Below the pieces are notes generated by a model. It was not told where the DNA came from. It did not search any database and saw only the letters and a list, made by a program, of their open reading frames with translations. A stretch of DNA of 64,000 nt, from the NCBI RefSeq assembly GCF_033807715.1, contig NC_084607.1:15234441-15298440 (forward strand), written 5' to 3'. The DNA is from Cololabis saira. Lineage: Eukaryota > Chordata > Actinopteri > Beloniformes > Belonidae. The position numbers were made by a program, and so were the translations under genes. Below are positions 31,801-46,800 of the stretch, one piece after another; positions within the stretch are counted from its first letter, which is position 1, and every line of letters begins with the position of its first letter.

Positions 31801-34732
31801 TCGCAAGGAATCCTGGTCTTTTGAGTCCAGGAAGTTCTTATAAACACGGAGAAACACAAGACCAGGAGGAGACTAATCACTTCATAAATGTAATGAAGGA
31901 TATGAACATTTTGGCATTCGTAGACAGTAAAAAGTACCGGGATAGCGAGATTTAAAAGAAGGTGAGCGTAAAGTTGCGCAAAGCAGCATTTGTTTTGAAT
32001 TTGGATACAGGAAGAAGAAGCGGAAATGACGGGAATTGCGTCATGATGTTCTCCGTGCGTCGCTGGTTTCATCGAGATATACCGAATGATTAATTACCAT
32101 CTAAACGGAATATTCTGAATGTTTCAGTAACCGGAATATTTGCAATAACCCGAATTCTGACTGCATGTAAACGTAGTCACTGACTCCGAACCAGCCCTGG
32201 AACCGGTTTGGTGGAAAAGGAGCATGGGGGGACTAAGTCTCTCAGTTGGCCTGGGAACGCCTTGGGGGCATAAAACGCTGCATCAAGACATTCCTTTTAA
32301 TCGTTCTCGTCAAAGTTTTCCATAAAGATTTTTTTAGGTATATTATATCCTTTTTCTGGCAGCTGGAATTATGCCAAGTCTTTCTAAGTTCTTGTTGCAT
32401 GTGTGCTTGTCTTTGTATGACAGAGAAAAACGGTGCTATAATCACAGATGAAATACGATGTCTGATGTAAAACAATATGAGTGTCACACCCGTACGGACC
32501 GGCACACGATCACACCCACCTCTCTGGATGAGCTGCTGTCGGTGAAACTCCAGCGGAGCGACGACGAAGCTCGTCTGGCCCAGCGGGCTCCAGTGGTGCA
32601 GGACCCTGAGCGTCCAGACGCCCGGCCGCAGCGGGGGGGTGAGGGGCGGCCGGTAGTGCGTGACCTCAGCGGACGCCTCCACCAGGATGTCGTAGGTGGC
32701 GGCGATGACGTTGGTGGGGTCGACCCACACGATGGTGGCTGTCAGGTTGTTCTGGCTTCGGCTCCAGCGCTGCACGGCCACGGGCTCGTCCGTGGGTCCC
32801 AGCAGACCCCCCCAGTTCCTGAAGAGACGCTCTTTTGGATCCCAGTCTGAACCCACCTGAAGCGATTGGAGAAATGTGTGATGTTCACAATAAAGGTCAC
32901 TCTGTGTAACTTTGGGCCAAATCCACAAAGAATAGATTGCGCCCGCAAATAGCGCTGTGAATTGCGCCGCATTTGCGCCCGCAATTTGCCCCTCTTTAAG
33001 GTCCTATTCACAAAAGATTTTGCTCTAATGATATACCGGCGCAGACACGCCCATAAAGTTCTGCAGCTGAGTGGGATTTTCCCTTGTCTGAGTAAGTGAG
33101 CGGAGCTGTTTCCAGTGTTCTCCATATTTCAGCACACAGATTGGTCCATAATGAAAACTGCAGAGAGCACAACAGCCTCAACTTTCACGTATTTGTACTT
33201 CTCTAGTATTTCGCATGTATGACATAAGCTAATGAAATGTCAAATGTTAAGAGGCTGTGCGCATTTACGCACAAGGAACAGCACCGGTCACTTCATTAAC
33301 AACGGATCGGGATCAGATCAGGATCTGACGGTAATTCATGTTCTTTGTTTTGCTACACACACCTACAGGTCAGCTGTTAAACACACACATTATACATTTA
33401 TATGTTTATATGGTGGAATTGTTTGTAATAAAGCAGCCCCTTATGTATGGATGAATCCTGAACTCCGTCCTGTTATTTTTAAATCCGAGATAAGTCCACA
33501 ACCCCACTTGATCTGACTGTCTACAGTCATGTCTGACTGTAGATTTCACCCTTAATATCATTCATATCACACAGGCTTGAATGATATTGAAGAGAGAGAG
33601 AAACAGAGACAGAGCGGGAGTGAGGAGTGAGTTTGCGTGCAGTTAATACACGCTTCGAAAAGACGGTATTTGCTCCACTATTTTTGCATGTGGCAAATAG
33701 CGCTGGCCTTTGTGAATTAGACGGTTTTTGCAATGAGGCTTATTTGCATAGAAAGGGGGGAATTTTGCGCCAAATGTATGAATATTACCTAATTTACATG
33801 CATGCAAATGGCACAAGCGCACCATGACACTATTTGCTTGGCAGCGCAGTTTGTGGTACAATTCGCCCTTTGCGGGTGCTTTGTGAATTAGACGCTCTCT
33901 TTTTGTTTCATTTGCACCGGTTTAGCGGCAGCAAAAGCCGCGCAATCCTTTTGTGGATTTGGCACTTTGTGTTTATTTGAAACCTGATCAGTTGGTCTGA
34001 CATAAACCCACAACTGTGTCTGACACTGAAGACCAGCTCCAGCTGCAGATAGCGGGTCAAAGGTCAGGTATGCATGCCCACCTGGATGTGCAGGAGTCTG
34101 TTGTTGACGTGGGGAGGCTTCGCCAGCACAAAGTGGTCTTTTGGTGTCACCCAAGTCTCCATGCTCTCCAGCTGGGTCGAGGCTCGGTTCGTGGCTACGT
34201 GGCGCACCAGGTAGCCCTGGAACCGGTCTGACAGGAAGTACAGGTGCACCGACACCGGGTGGCTCACGGCCACGTACCTGAAGAACAGAAATGGCGTTTA
34301 CGTTCAGTGAAGAAGACACAACTGACACAGGTCGGTCAACGTCTGGAGTATGGAAGAAGCATCTCAACAACTTAGCGATGGACTGCAGTGAAACCCGTTT
34401 CCTCCGGAGGATCATCTGAATGAAACGCTCCAGAAGCGTTTAAAGAGAAATATAGACAGGAAAAAAGGAGAATATTCCTGTTAAAGTGTTGGACCAAAAC
34501 CTGCAAGTCAGACTAACGCGAAGCTGAAGTGGCGGGAACTATGTCTGGCATGCAGAAGTTTTCCTCAAATGTGAGTTCACGTTAGTAAATTCAGGACTTT
34601 GGACATTTAGAGTAACAGACTCGCCTTCTCTAACAACTGCTCCACCCTTCTCACGCTCTTCTCATCATGCTGCCTCCACCCATGCTAGCAACCAAGCTCC
34701 CAACAAGCACCTCCTTGTACCTACTGCCCCCA

Positions 34733-34816
<84 letters not shown>

Positions 34817-37800
34817 CTGGAAAAATCCTGCCTGGTGCAGAGACTGAAGCCTGATTGTATCTCTGGACAAGTTGGCCTTATCGTCATGTTTCATTTAGAA
34901 AACACAAACTCCAGTGAGTTTGGTGGAGAGACACGTTTCAGCTGACAGTTTTCCTCTGACAGCTAAAAAGCAGCTTAATTTATCCAAAACATGAGTGAAA
35001 TACCTGGATACGATCCAGAGTTCAGCCTTTTATTCTAACTAAGATAAGGTAACTCACTGAGCATTAACCTCCAGAAGCAACAACCAAATCGCCACTAACT
35101 GCTTAACATAATCCATTTTTGTTACACCGTGATCTTGGGTTACCAGCCTTACTGGGGGGGTTGGGGGGGGGGGGCTCTCACATGCTTTGTTTCTCTGATT
35201 GGCACAAAAGACTTATTTTCCACTCATGCACCCCTCACAAAAAACTGCACCAGATCCAGATCAGTTTGACAGACGCTGCTACAAAAAAAGGCATCAAAAA
35301 CAGAATGTCAAAAAAACAAATGATCTTAGTTGAACTATTTTATTCAGATTGATTACTTTCTAATAATTATGTAAATGTGCATTTTTGTGCACGATTTCGT
35401 ATGTATATTCTTGTACCCATGCAGCCGCTGGGGCCAACTCTCCGACCAGCGGGAGTCTCCCGTCTCACAGAGCAGGATGGTATTACAGCCACAGGCCCGG
35501 CAGAGACCCGGCTGGACGCTCAGGTACAAAGTAAACAGCCTTTTCTGAGTAAATGCATCTTTAAATGTGGCGATTATATACTCTTTTTTTTTTTTTTTTG
35601 ACCAGTATGTGTGCGTACATGCTTTCAGCTCTGACAGCATTAGTCACACTTCAGTCTACAACTCTATTTACCATCAAATTTAAATCTACATAGTTATAAA
35701 AATAAAGTGGCCTTCTTCTTTACCTTCAGGAATGAGACTGACGTGATCCAAACCGTTTCAACAGTGCCGACTAATGTAAAAAAAATGAATTTATCAGGCT
35801 AAATGCTGAGGGTTCTGGACATGAGAGGCTGCAGTTCTACAACCTGCTGACACAGGCTGATCTGAGCAGCACGGCTGGGAATAAACCAGAATAAGAGATT
35901 TGTGGACATTTCATTTTTAAGTACATACAAATCTGACAAGCTACACTAAGATTAATTCATGATCTGTGTATAAATAAAACATTAGCAGCCTTCTCCCAGC
36001 TGTCTTTATACAAAATTAGATCGTAAAGGTTTGATAACCCAGTTTTATGGACTTGGGACTCTGATCTAGAAATATGCCTCCTAGATTGCAAATGGTACTT
36101 CGTACACAGATAATTCACCAAACATAGTTTAATAAAGGTAAAACTAGTCCATGTGGCTCAGGTAACTGATGTCACAAACCCACGATGTCCTCGCTGAACT
36201 GTTAACCACCTGACTGAATGTATTTGTTCTGGTTGTATTGAAATCTCCTCACATTCTGGATGAGCTCTTTCAAAACATTTCTCTTTGGACCGCGGTTGGA
36301 GCCTGAATATGTTTGTGTCATCTTTAGTTTGATCTCAGAGCGATTCCAGACTCATTTTCCAAACGACGTCCACACAATGACAGCGTTCGTTGTGCTCCTT
36401 AAAAATATCTTTAAATGGAAGTAATGTGTCCTTTCATCTTTCTCTGATCGGGTCAATGAAAAGATGTACTTCCATCATAAAGACCCTCCTAAAACTTGCA
36501 CAGGTACAAAAGTCAATTAAAATTTCAGTGATTCTCTCAAAGAACCCCAAATATGAGACATTGACAGCATAAAAATCCATTTAGGTTCTGAAACTGTGTT
36601 GAAAATAAATAAAACACTTTATAAACATGTAAAAAAAAGTCTGGCAGTTGTGTTTTAGATGTTTTCACCACTAACTAACACTCGTAACCTCTTGCTTATA
36701 TTCATATCAGCACAACTGACACTGATTAAAGCATCTGCAGCTGGACTCTGCGTACCTGCAGTTGTTGTCGTTGGGGTGTCCCTGCGTGGAGCCGGCAGCG
36801 CGGGACAGTCCCATGCGGGCGAAGGCGTGGTAGTGGGTGAGCGTGGAGTCTGACAGGCTGGCGAGGACATCGGTCTCCTGCTCGAAGACGTTCTCCCAGT
36901 AGGCCTGGAGGCCCGGAGTACCAGGAGCGTGCTCTCCAAACAGGTAGGCGTCCAGCTGGCTGATGATCTCCTGGCTGACGCTGGCCTCGAACTTTCGGGC
37001 GAAGAAGGTCGGTTTGGAGGCTTGCTGCAGTCGGAAAAGGCAGCAGGAATTAAATATTAGCCTTCGTGAACGTTATTAGAGAACAGGAGGTAGAAGATGT
37101 ACAGTCGGAAGCAGCAGGATCAGTCTGGAATTACATTTATCAACATTATCTCAGTTGAAGCAGGTTCAGTTGCATCGATCTACTACTGTGTGGAATGATT
37201 TTTGTGATTTATCATTCTGAAAAACTTCTGTTTGACAAAATTACAGACACCTTTGGCCACTATTTGGCAATAGCCGAGCTGTGAGTGCAGAGATGTTTCT
37301 GTCTGGATGCTCGACTGGACAACTAGACGAGCTGCTGTAGGAAGAAACCTCTCAAAGGTTCAATATACAAATAATTTACACACAGAGGAGCGATTGTGAC
37401 TGGAGTTTTCATTTTTCCAACATCCAGGTGCCTGGTAAAACAATGACGTCATACATTCCCAAACCTGAACCTGATCCCGACTTGAAATCAGGAAACTAAG
37501 TCGAGAAACAAAAAAGAGCACGTTGAAGATCAACAAAGATCTGAAATGTCGTTACTTTAACATAACATCCTTTTAAAAAGCTGTGAGAAATACAACCACA
37601 CTGAGATTAAGCCTTACCTAACAAGGTCACCACATCTGGATAACAAAGCTCCTTACCTGTTTTATACTCTTTAAATGTGTTATATACTCTTTACATTTAT
37701 TCTGATTTGAAGTTAATTTTAATCTCTTTTTAAACTCTACGTGTCACTTTGTGTTCAGTTTGATCTTTTTATCTTAGATCGTGTTATATTTCTTTTTAAT

Positions 37801-40800
37801 TAATTTCCGTTTCTTATGCATTTCGGTTGTAAAACTCCTTTTAAGTTACTTTTCTGTGGTCAGCTTTGGTCACCTTGTTTCAACCTTCTTTTTGTGGTTC
37901 AGTTTGCAGGTTTTTGAAGTAGCTCTGAATCTATATTTCTGTCAATGCACTTGTGGCCATCAAAGACCTCAAAAAGTCACATTTCTTTATTGTATTATTC
38001 CATACTGTGACAAGAAAGACTCATCTGAGTGAGGAGAAACTACAGTCTACTGTTACTTTAACACAGTTGGCCCCAAACCCTTTGGGATGTTGCAGTGAGG
38101 AAGGTGCATCTCATGAGGAGACAGAGAGCGAGCTCCAGCAGCAGATACATGTTAACATGATGCAGTTCTGGTGTCTAAGCTTCCTTCAGCAGGTACACAA
38201 ATATGAACATTGGTGAAGAAAAAAAAAACAAAACTGAGCAGGTAAGTCTCCACCTGCAATTATAAATATGGATCCTTTTGATGTTAACCAAAAAGACCGG
38301 AGGAAGCCACAGCTCCGTCGGCAGAGCGGGGATTTGATTATGATGTCATGAGGACGAGGAGGGCGTGCACTCCCCGTCAGCACCGAACCAGGAAACCCCA
38401 AACTAATGAGAGGCATGAGGAGCAGACGGCCTGCGGCAGAGCTCTTTACTCAGCGCGGCAGCTTCATCTCAGCTGTTATTCTGGGTGTGTTTGAGTGGAT
38501 GTGAGTCCCAGCAGCAGTGGAAAGATCACATTACCGTTTCCTTCATCAGAACATCTGACAGAACTGCTTTTACATGCAGTCAGCTTAAACCTCTGGGTGG
38601 AGTTATTCTGCCACGCTCTAAAACACTGTAACCTTGTATTTAATCGTTCTGTCATTAAAGCCACCCTATGCAGTAGTGGGGGAGTGGTAGTCTGTTGGCT
38701 ACAGAGGTGGGATTGTGTCTGGAGGACCCGGGTTCAAGCTCTGGAATGGGAACTGTTGGAGCCATTTGTCATGTAAAGAAGGTGATTAATAATTTAGATT
38801 TTAGAATATTTGATTAAGTGTATTTCGAATAATATGCACTTTAATATCAGTTCGCAAGGTGTTTGCCTAATAATATGAATAACTGCAGCTTTCTCATTGG
38901 TTGCATATATGCCACGTGATGTACGTGTATTATTTCTTTTTTTTGTGAAGCTATGTTACCGAGAGAGCACACTAGTTTTTGATCGTGATTGCACGAGAAT
39001 ATTGTTTTTTCATATAATTGCACAGCGTTTTGTTTTTGTTGTTGAAAGAAAAGTTTTTCACTAAACTTTTGAAGGAAGAACACGGACTGTGACTTTTATT
39101 TGAAGTACGCGTCAACTACATGCTAGGAACCATAGCTTAGTGTGCTTGTACTGGGAATTAGACAGAGCCACACTAACAGCAACCTTGGGTCCCTGAGCAA
39201 GGCCCTTAACCCTAATGGCTCCCTGGGGTGAAATGGTTTGTTTGTTGTCACAGATGTAAGTCGCTTTGGATAAAAGCATCTGCAAAATGACAGTAGTAGT
39301 AGTAACACCACCTCTGATCACATGGGACAGAACATCACAGTAAAGTTCTTGTATCAGGTCCTGTTGTAAGAGACAGCGTGGTCTGTGTTGCACAATTTTC
39401 TGGACAGCCGATCCAAGGACCGTGGAGGCCCGAAGCAAGATTTTGTTTGTTGCCTCAAAAACACTTCAAGTGCAAACCTCAAATCACACACACTGCTTGA
39501 ATGAATCGACAGATGGACAAATTAATTATCAAAAGATTTCTTACCGTATTTGGAGATGACATTTTTTTTTTTTATCAAATTCATATAAGGAAGGAGGTGC
39601 AATATCTTTATTTTTTTTTCAACAAATTGAACTGAACACCAGTCGGGACTTTTGATCATGTGGAAAAACTGTCTTCATATAAATGCTGTTACATTAACAA
39701 TGATCTACATGATTTTTGAGCTCATGTGTGCAGAACATCACACAACACAACTATATTATTATATCCATCCATCCATCCATCCACCAATCCATCCATCCAT
39801 CCATCCATCCATCAATCCATCCATCCATCCATCACAGGGCCACATACAGACTAACACCCAGGCTATAAAAAATATGCACATAAACAAAATTGACAGCGGC
39901 CTCTTTATCTTCACCAATGTATTTACAAAACTTAAAACAACATCAGTATTTCTCATGAAATCAGAATTTGATGCCAGGAAAAACATTTTTGGAGAAAGGC
40001 AAAGAAAGAGAGAAAAGTCTAAAGGTAAGTGCCTTAATAAAAGTAGTCACTCAATGTGTTCTGCATCCAGAAACACCTGAAACTGTATTACACAAATAAT
40101 ACATGAACTTTGAGCAGAAACACCTCCTGTTCTGTGGTGGGATGGAGAAAAAAAAAAAGAAATAAAGACGAATTGTACAGTAAATGCCAAAGATGATAAA
40201 GACTATGCAGGCGGTTATCAGTAAAACAAAGCAAAAACCTAGCGTTTGATCAGCAGTCAGAGAAGAAACTACCTCTGGACACAACCGGACAGTCGCAAAA
40301 CCGATCAAAGAAACAACAACGAGACACAGGCAGAGCGTCAATGAAACAATTATCGGCGACAGACGTCAAAAATGGCGTGCAGCAGAGTAGGAACGCTGCT
40401 GGATGTGCACCAGAAAGTTGAAGATTGTTCACACACGCACGCACTTACATTTGAGTGTGGGATTTTCCTCTTATTTTCAAACTAAGAAAATATAAATGAT
40501 GCAAAAAAAGATTTTTAAATACATGACGTAAATTTAAAATAATTCATGAAGAAAATAATTTTCCCCTGCTGTTGTTTGGACCAGAAAACACATTTGTATA
40601 AAGGAATATTTTCTTCTCCTCGTTAGACATCATGAATAAGTTACTTTCAGTCTATTCTGAATTAATGCTTGGTTGGAGACTCCTTCAAATGACAAGGGCC
40701 GTGTGTGTTATACCATATATACCGTACATGTGAGTCTCTGACCCTGATGTTCGTTTCCCGAGCTGCCTCTTGTGGTCGAACCCCAACATTAAAATAATGA

Positions 40801-43800
40801 TAACCCTGGAGACCTCAGTGGCTGTGACTTACAAAGCTCTAAAAATACGGTGGGCCTCCAACGTACAGCTGTTTTCCAGGATCAGCGCTGCTTATAGAAA
40901 AGCGTTGCAGCCCCACCACAGACGCCGACCTCGGGTCTGTCCTTACAGCGGGCCCTGGACCGCCTGCTGGAGGTAAAAGCGGCACGGCTAATTTGTGAAA
41001 ACTGAGTTATTCTGGGCCCCCAGCAGCTTCACGAAACACCGCCGATAGAAACTCAAAAGAGCTATGTTTCATTTGGGTTTCACCGTAATCAACTTTACAT
41101 AGTAGTTTCTGAGAAATATAATTTCCTCTCAACAATGAAACTCTAAAAAAAACATTTTTTTAAATACAGTTACTGTTGGCTATACCTTAAAGGATGTTAT
41201 CGTACAATAGTATGGAGGGAGTTTTGAACACCACATCAGACATAACTGAAAATAGAGAATGCAGTTTTGCTTTCCATCTTGATTTTATGGTTCATTTTGT
41301 GTAAATTAAATGTTATTCAAATCTATTTTGATGTTCAGTTACTAGCTTAAGTCCAAATATGATCATGTGTCTGTTAAGACATTGGCCCGGTTTCCCAGAT
41401 CAGTTAAGTAGCTCTTAACAGCGAAAGACTTCTTTCAAACCATCTTAAGGAGCCTGTGAAAGAAGTCTTTCGCTGTTAAGAGCTACTTAACTGATCTGGG
41501 AAACCGGGCCATTGTCTGTAGAAAGAGTTTTTTTTTTTCTTTTTTAACTTTCTGTACACTTACAAAGTTTAAGATTAACTGGTTTTAAAATTCCATTAAT
41601 TGCCATTTTTCTGCAACACATATTCTGTCTTCACTCAAACCTGTTTTAATTCATGTCATTTTGGTCACAAATTCAAGTATAAGCTCCTTGTCATCTAATA
41701 ATAGACGGTGTATTCTTACTATTATTGACTTAACTCTGGAATGCCTCTTTAAACTTGTCTTACTAAACTTGACGTTCCTCTAATTCACCATTCACATGCA
41801 CGACCTCTTACAGAGCTTAACACACTGCCGCACTTTGTATCAACTAACATACACCAGTGAGCAGATATGGGGGTTCAAAGTCAGGTTCGGTGTTGCTTGT
41901 CCGACCAGGAACACCTCAACATAAAGCCGCGTTAGAGATCTGCTGATCTTCCACTTGGAGGGCGACCCTTTCTACCTGCTGATCCACAGCTCTCCTGAAT
42001 CAGGTAAACTACCCCAGCGAGCCACACGCACTGAAACCAGTCTGGTACCCCTCCCATTCATGCCAGTTCCACCTGGGCGTTGTCCAGATGAAGCAGTTTA
42101 AGCCCCGTATTGAATGGGAGGGAATGAAGACGGCTGGACAAGTAAAATCAAGCAGATGCACCTCCGGCCTGATGCAACACATCTCACGGTACCGTTTTAT
42201 TTAGGCCACCCCAGTCTCTTTATTAATATGTAAACATAAATGACAGTAATGATATGTAAACAAAATAAAACACAATATTCAAAATGAGATCTCTGGACAG
42301 AGAAGCCATGTCTCACCTGGAAGCGTGGCAGGTCTGAGGGCTTGAAGTCGTTGGGCGAGCAGCCGCACCAGTCCACGATGTGCTTGTACTGGCACTTGCA
42401 TCCCAGCTTACGGTTCCAGTTGGTCAGCCTCAGGTTGTTGTCCACCATCGTCTCACAGTGGACGCTGTTCTCCAGCACCGTGTGGAAAAATGACTGTGTG
42501 TGGGATGGGAAGAAGAAAATCAGCTTTTTGATCTCATACTATTCTTCTTGAGGCTTCCACCTTATATTTAGTTTGTTTTAGTTTTTTGATCCACAACAAA
42601 GTGAGTTACTCCCTCACACACAAGACACTGCCAAGCAAAATGAAACTAGTCATTTGTAGTTCAGGGTTTTCTCTGTTTCATAACATCACACTAGGCGGAT
42701 TTCCATCACACTTTTTTTGCGAAACATAAGCAAGAATTCTGAAATTCTGACAGTTTCCATTGAATGATGTTTTTCTTTTTATGAGCGCAACTCTCCAAGA
42801 ATCTCGTCCTGCAAGGCTTTTGTTTTTCAAAAAAAGATGACCTTAACTTTGAAGAAGATGGACAGAAACATTTTTAGTTTTGGAGAAATTATTACGACTA
42901 ATTCTTTCAAATCACTATCAAAGGCCATAAACAGCTGGTAATTACAACATTAGGTTACATTAGGTTATAGATGGACAGACTACGTTTCATCCAGTGACAC
43001 CAGAGATGTGCAAATGCGCAAACAGTGTTTCCATTACACTTTTGCCTTAAACTGGACTAACAACACATCTGAAAAACCACCTCATGAAAGCGTAAAAAAG
43101 GTTGTTTTTTTTTTTCTAATTATAGATGTTTTTATTACCTCAAACAGGATCGGGAAGTCCTAGATAATTTAGAGCTTAAAAGTCATTAAAGAAGCTGTAC
43201 ACAGTGATAAGGTGAAACATACTTTCATGTTGTTTGTTTTGTATATCTGAAATACCAGATTAATACTTTAATCTATCATTAATGCTAACAAAATCAGCTA
43301 GCTACCTCACAACTTCTAACATATCAGTCTCATATGGCTGGTTTCTTCTTGCATGGATCTGGAGTAAAACCTAAGAGGCTGGAAGTTTAACATCGAACTC
43401 CCCCTGGTCTTTCAGCTCTTGCTCTTCTGTTTCCAGTGTCTGACCCGGTAGGATTCACTCAGTGCGTTTACATGCACTAACAGAAAGTCGAATTGTTGCT
43501 TTAATCCAACCGATTTCAAATTTTTAAAAGCCATGTATACACCTTAGCCAAACTGAAGCTCTTGAGATCGAGCTAATGCTGCCAGATAATGCGGCCCTAA
43601 TTCAAATTATTTCTGAATGTAATAACTGAGCTACTGATTTCCCCGGGACTCCCGCTTCCGGAAGTGACGAACCGGGAATAATAACAGTCACGGCATCAAA
43701 ACAACAACACAGTAACAGAAGAAAAGAGGGAGACTTTGTGTGCATCTAACCTGCAACATGATCAGGCTTAATATGTACAAAATTTACAGAGATGCTGCAT

Positions 43801-46800
43801 CATAAACGTCCATTTTTTCGCATGTTGTTGTCCTCCCTTGGGCTTGTTTACTAATTGTACCAGAAGAACGCCAACGTGAAAGTGCGTGTGACGCCACCTA
43901 GCGTCACGGAGTCGAAACCTCACTCAATCATCGATTGTCTTCTTGCGCATGTATATGTATGGATTGTTGCCAATAGCTTGATTTAGATGTGCATGTAACC
44001 GCACTGAGTGACTTAGAAAACGTACACTCCACACCACTTGGCATCAGCCAATACATAAAAGAAGAAGAGGACAGCAAAGATGAGAAGGAAAAATGAGAAG
44101 AAAAAACAAACAAGACTAAAGGTGATGCTGTGATGTGTTTCCATAGCAACAGTGTGGTTTCAACACACTCTGATTGACATGACTGTGTCATTAAGACTTT
44201 TCCAGACCTTGTCAACATGCTGATCTTAACTAGAATCAGGTGTGTTGAAACAGGGACGTATCTAAAAACTGCAGGACAGCGGCCCTCAAGGGCCGACTAA
44301 TGTGCACCCTTGCTTATCGCTGTGTGTGGCATCTGAAGGGTTAAGTGTGCGTTACCTCGGCAGGCAGCAGGGTGTAGGCGTAGAAGCGCTTCATGCTGCT
44401 GACCAGCTCGTCCTTGGAGTTGACCACGTAATCCACAAATGCCCGGTTGAGCAGGAACCAATCAGAGCCGCCATCCACGGCGATGCCCTCTGGGATTTTA
44501 CGGTCTCCGAGGCGCCACATGTGTGTGTCACACTCGTAGAAGAGTCGGTCCAGACCCTGCTTCCGGATGAAACTGAAAGGAAACCAAACAGCCAGTCAAT
44601 GTCTGTCAAGCGATGTGACAACTATAGGACTTAAGCTTTAAAATGATTTTTATAAAGACGTGAAAAAACAGGCTCAAACTGAAAGCTATTCAACACACCG
44701 CGTGTTTGATGAGTTATATTTTGCCTTACTTTTATTATCTCCAATGAAAAGAACAACAACACTGTTTCTGAATTAGAACCAGTTCCTTGTTAGAAAAGCT
44801 CCCGGCTCATTTATCTTCTTTTGTTTCTGAGCTGCAGCTGCTTTCTTTTAATAGTCCAGGGATTTTAATCCTTCTGAAGATTTTCAGAGGATTAAAATCC
44901 CTGGACTGAAAACTTAGGAAGACCGAGGGATCCACATTCCTTTTAAAAACAATCCGTGACGCCTGTTACCATCTTAACCCAGATCAGGACGAGCATCCTT
45001 TTAATGTTCAGAGACTGAGAAGCTGCCATTTTGCCCTTTTTACAGCAGACATGCGTTCAAACATCTCTCGTATAGTTTCTCTGCGTTTCAGTCAGGTTTG
45101 GATGTAGAGTTGGTTTTTCTTTGTTTTTGTGCATACATTTTTCCACCGATGTTCCAGGTCTTTGCGACTTTTAATGGATATTTCCCAGTGTTTAGCCTTT
45201 CTTCTGCCTCTAAAAAGGTTTAAAACGTTGTATAACCTTTTTATTGTTTTTATTTTCGTGAATGTGTCATTATGTTATCTATGTGAGTATCATCCCATTC
45301 ACCCGTGGGTCCCACCAGGAGCAGAAGCGTCGAGCTCCAACACTGTTGGGCTTCTACTCCATTTTCAACAAGCCAGATTCTGGATTGAATCCAATGCAAC
45401 AAATGTAACTATAATTCGGGGTGTGTCTTTTGATTGATAGCCTATGGCTAGCTGATATCCCCTTATCTAGTTAGTCCTTTAATTAATTTCTGAGACTTCT
45501 TTACCACCCATATAATCAAAACAAAACAAAAAAAGTTTGACACAATAAACATTTTTTAAAGGTAGTGTAGTGCCTTTATAAAACGTCACCGTACTTAGAG
45601 GGACCGTAACACATTAAACACATAGACCAAAACACTAGTAACAACATAAATTATAACCTGAATAAACGCTGTACGGTAATGCTGTGACTAACATCTCTAT
45701 GCAGGTGAATTATGTACACATCACTATGAATGATAAAGGCACTACAGTAGACCAATAAATAAAGAAGTACAGGAAAGTATATAATGTACTCATAAAGATA
45801 CAAAAACTATTATTTAGAAACTGTCATAGACAAAATTGGGGGTGTTTTTAATTAAAAAGAAACAATTAAAATAATACAATTTAGGATTTTCTGTATATTA
45901 TATGTCAGGGGTTAGATTCTTAACCATTAAGGGGTTAGAGTCCAGCACTGTTGGTGCTGTAGTGGCATTTGTAATGGGGATGTTTTTAGGGGATTTGATC
46001 AGAACTAATGTAAAGTAATGTTAATTGGCATCATAAATTGGCTTAAAAACCAGCTTCAAAACCTCTCTTCAGTAAACCCACAGGTGATGTCACAGCGGTT
46101 TTGTCCAGTTCTTCTTATACAGCCTTTGCTGCTCTAAAAATAAACAAAAGAAACTAGAGAAAAAAAGCTAAATTTCATGCAGGTAAAAGTTGTGGATTTT
46201 GATTTGCATAAAAGTAATTAACTATGCATTTGTGTACTATAGAATACACAGTATTAAACCTTTGTACCTTTAGACCACGAACACCATTGTGCAACAACTC
46301 TGAATCATTCAACCACCACAAAAGAAGTGTAAAGCAGCACGCAGCAAGTCTCTGCACTTTCATTTTACAAAATAACCCACCTATACCCTGAGCTCTCGCA
46401 GCAGTGGTTTATTTGACATCCAACATAATTTTAAACTACTTCCATAATACAAAGCGAGATGTATTTTAGACACGTACCGCCGCCTCTTCCCATCTGAACA
46501 TACAAGACTCACTGACAGCTCTTGCTGTCATGTGTTTGTGAGTTATTTTGCACTTTGTGATAAATACAGCAGGACACTAAGACTGGGTGTGATATTTTAC
46601 GAGAGGATTAGGAGTCAGTATGGAGGAGCCGGTACTTGGGGGTGATCTTGTGATCCTGGAAGGTCGGTGCAGAGGTGGAAGGCAGAAGTACGAACACCAG
46701 ATCTGCAGGTTCAGCAGTATTTCACATTGATAAACCACCTCAATGCATCATTCTGGCCTGGACGGCAGCCCAGAACAAAGACGTTGAAAGTCATTGAAAT

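Noticed and set aside
32458..32850. Plus-strand 130-codon frame
   Set aside because: It is the antisense shadow of xylt1 exon 11, where GC-rich codons suppress stops.
38672..38771. Functional tRNA gene
   Set aside because: Boxes A and B are present but no cloverleaf closes, and the sequence continues as a SINE body after the inserted LTR.
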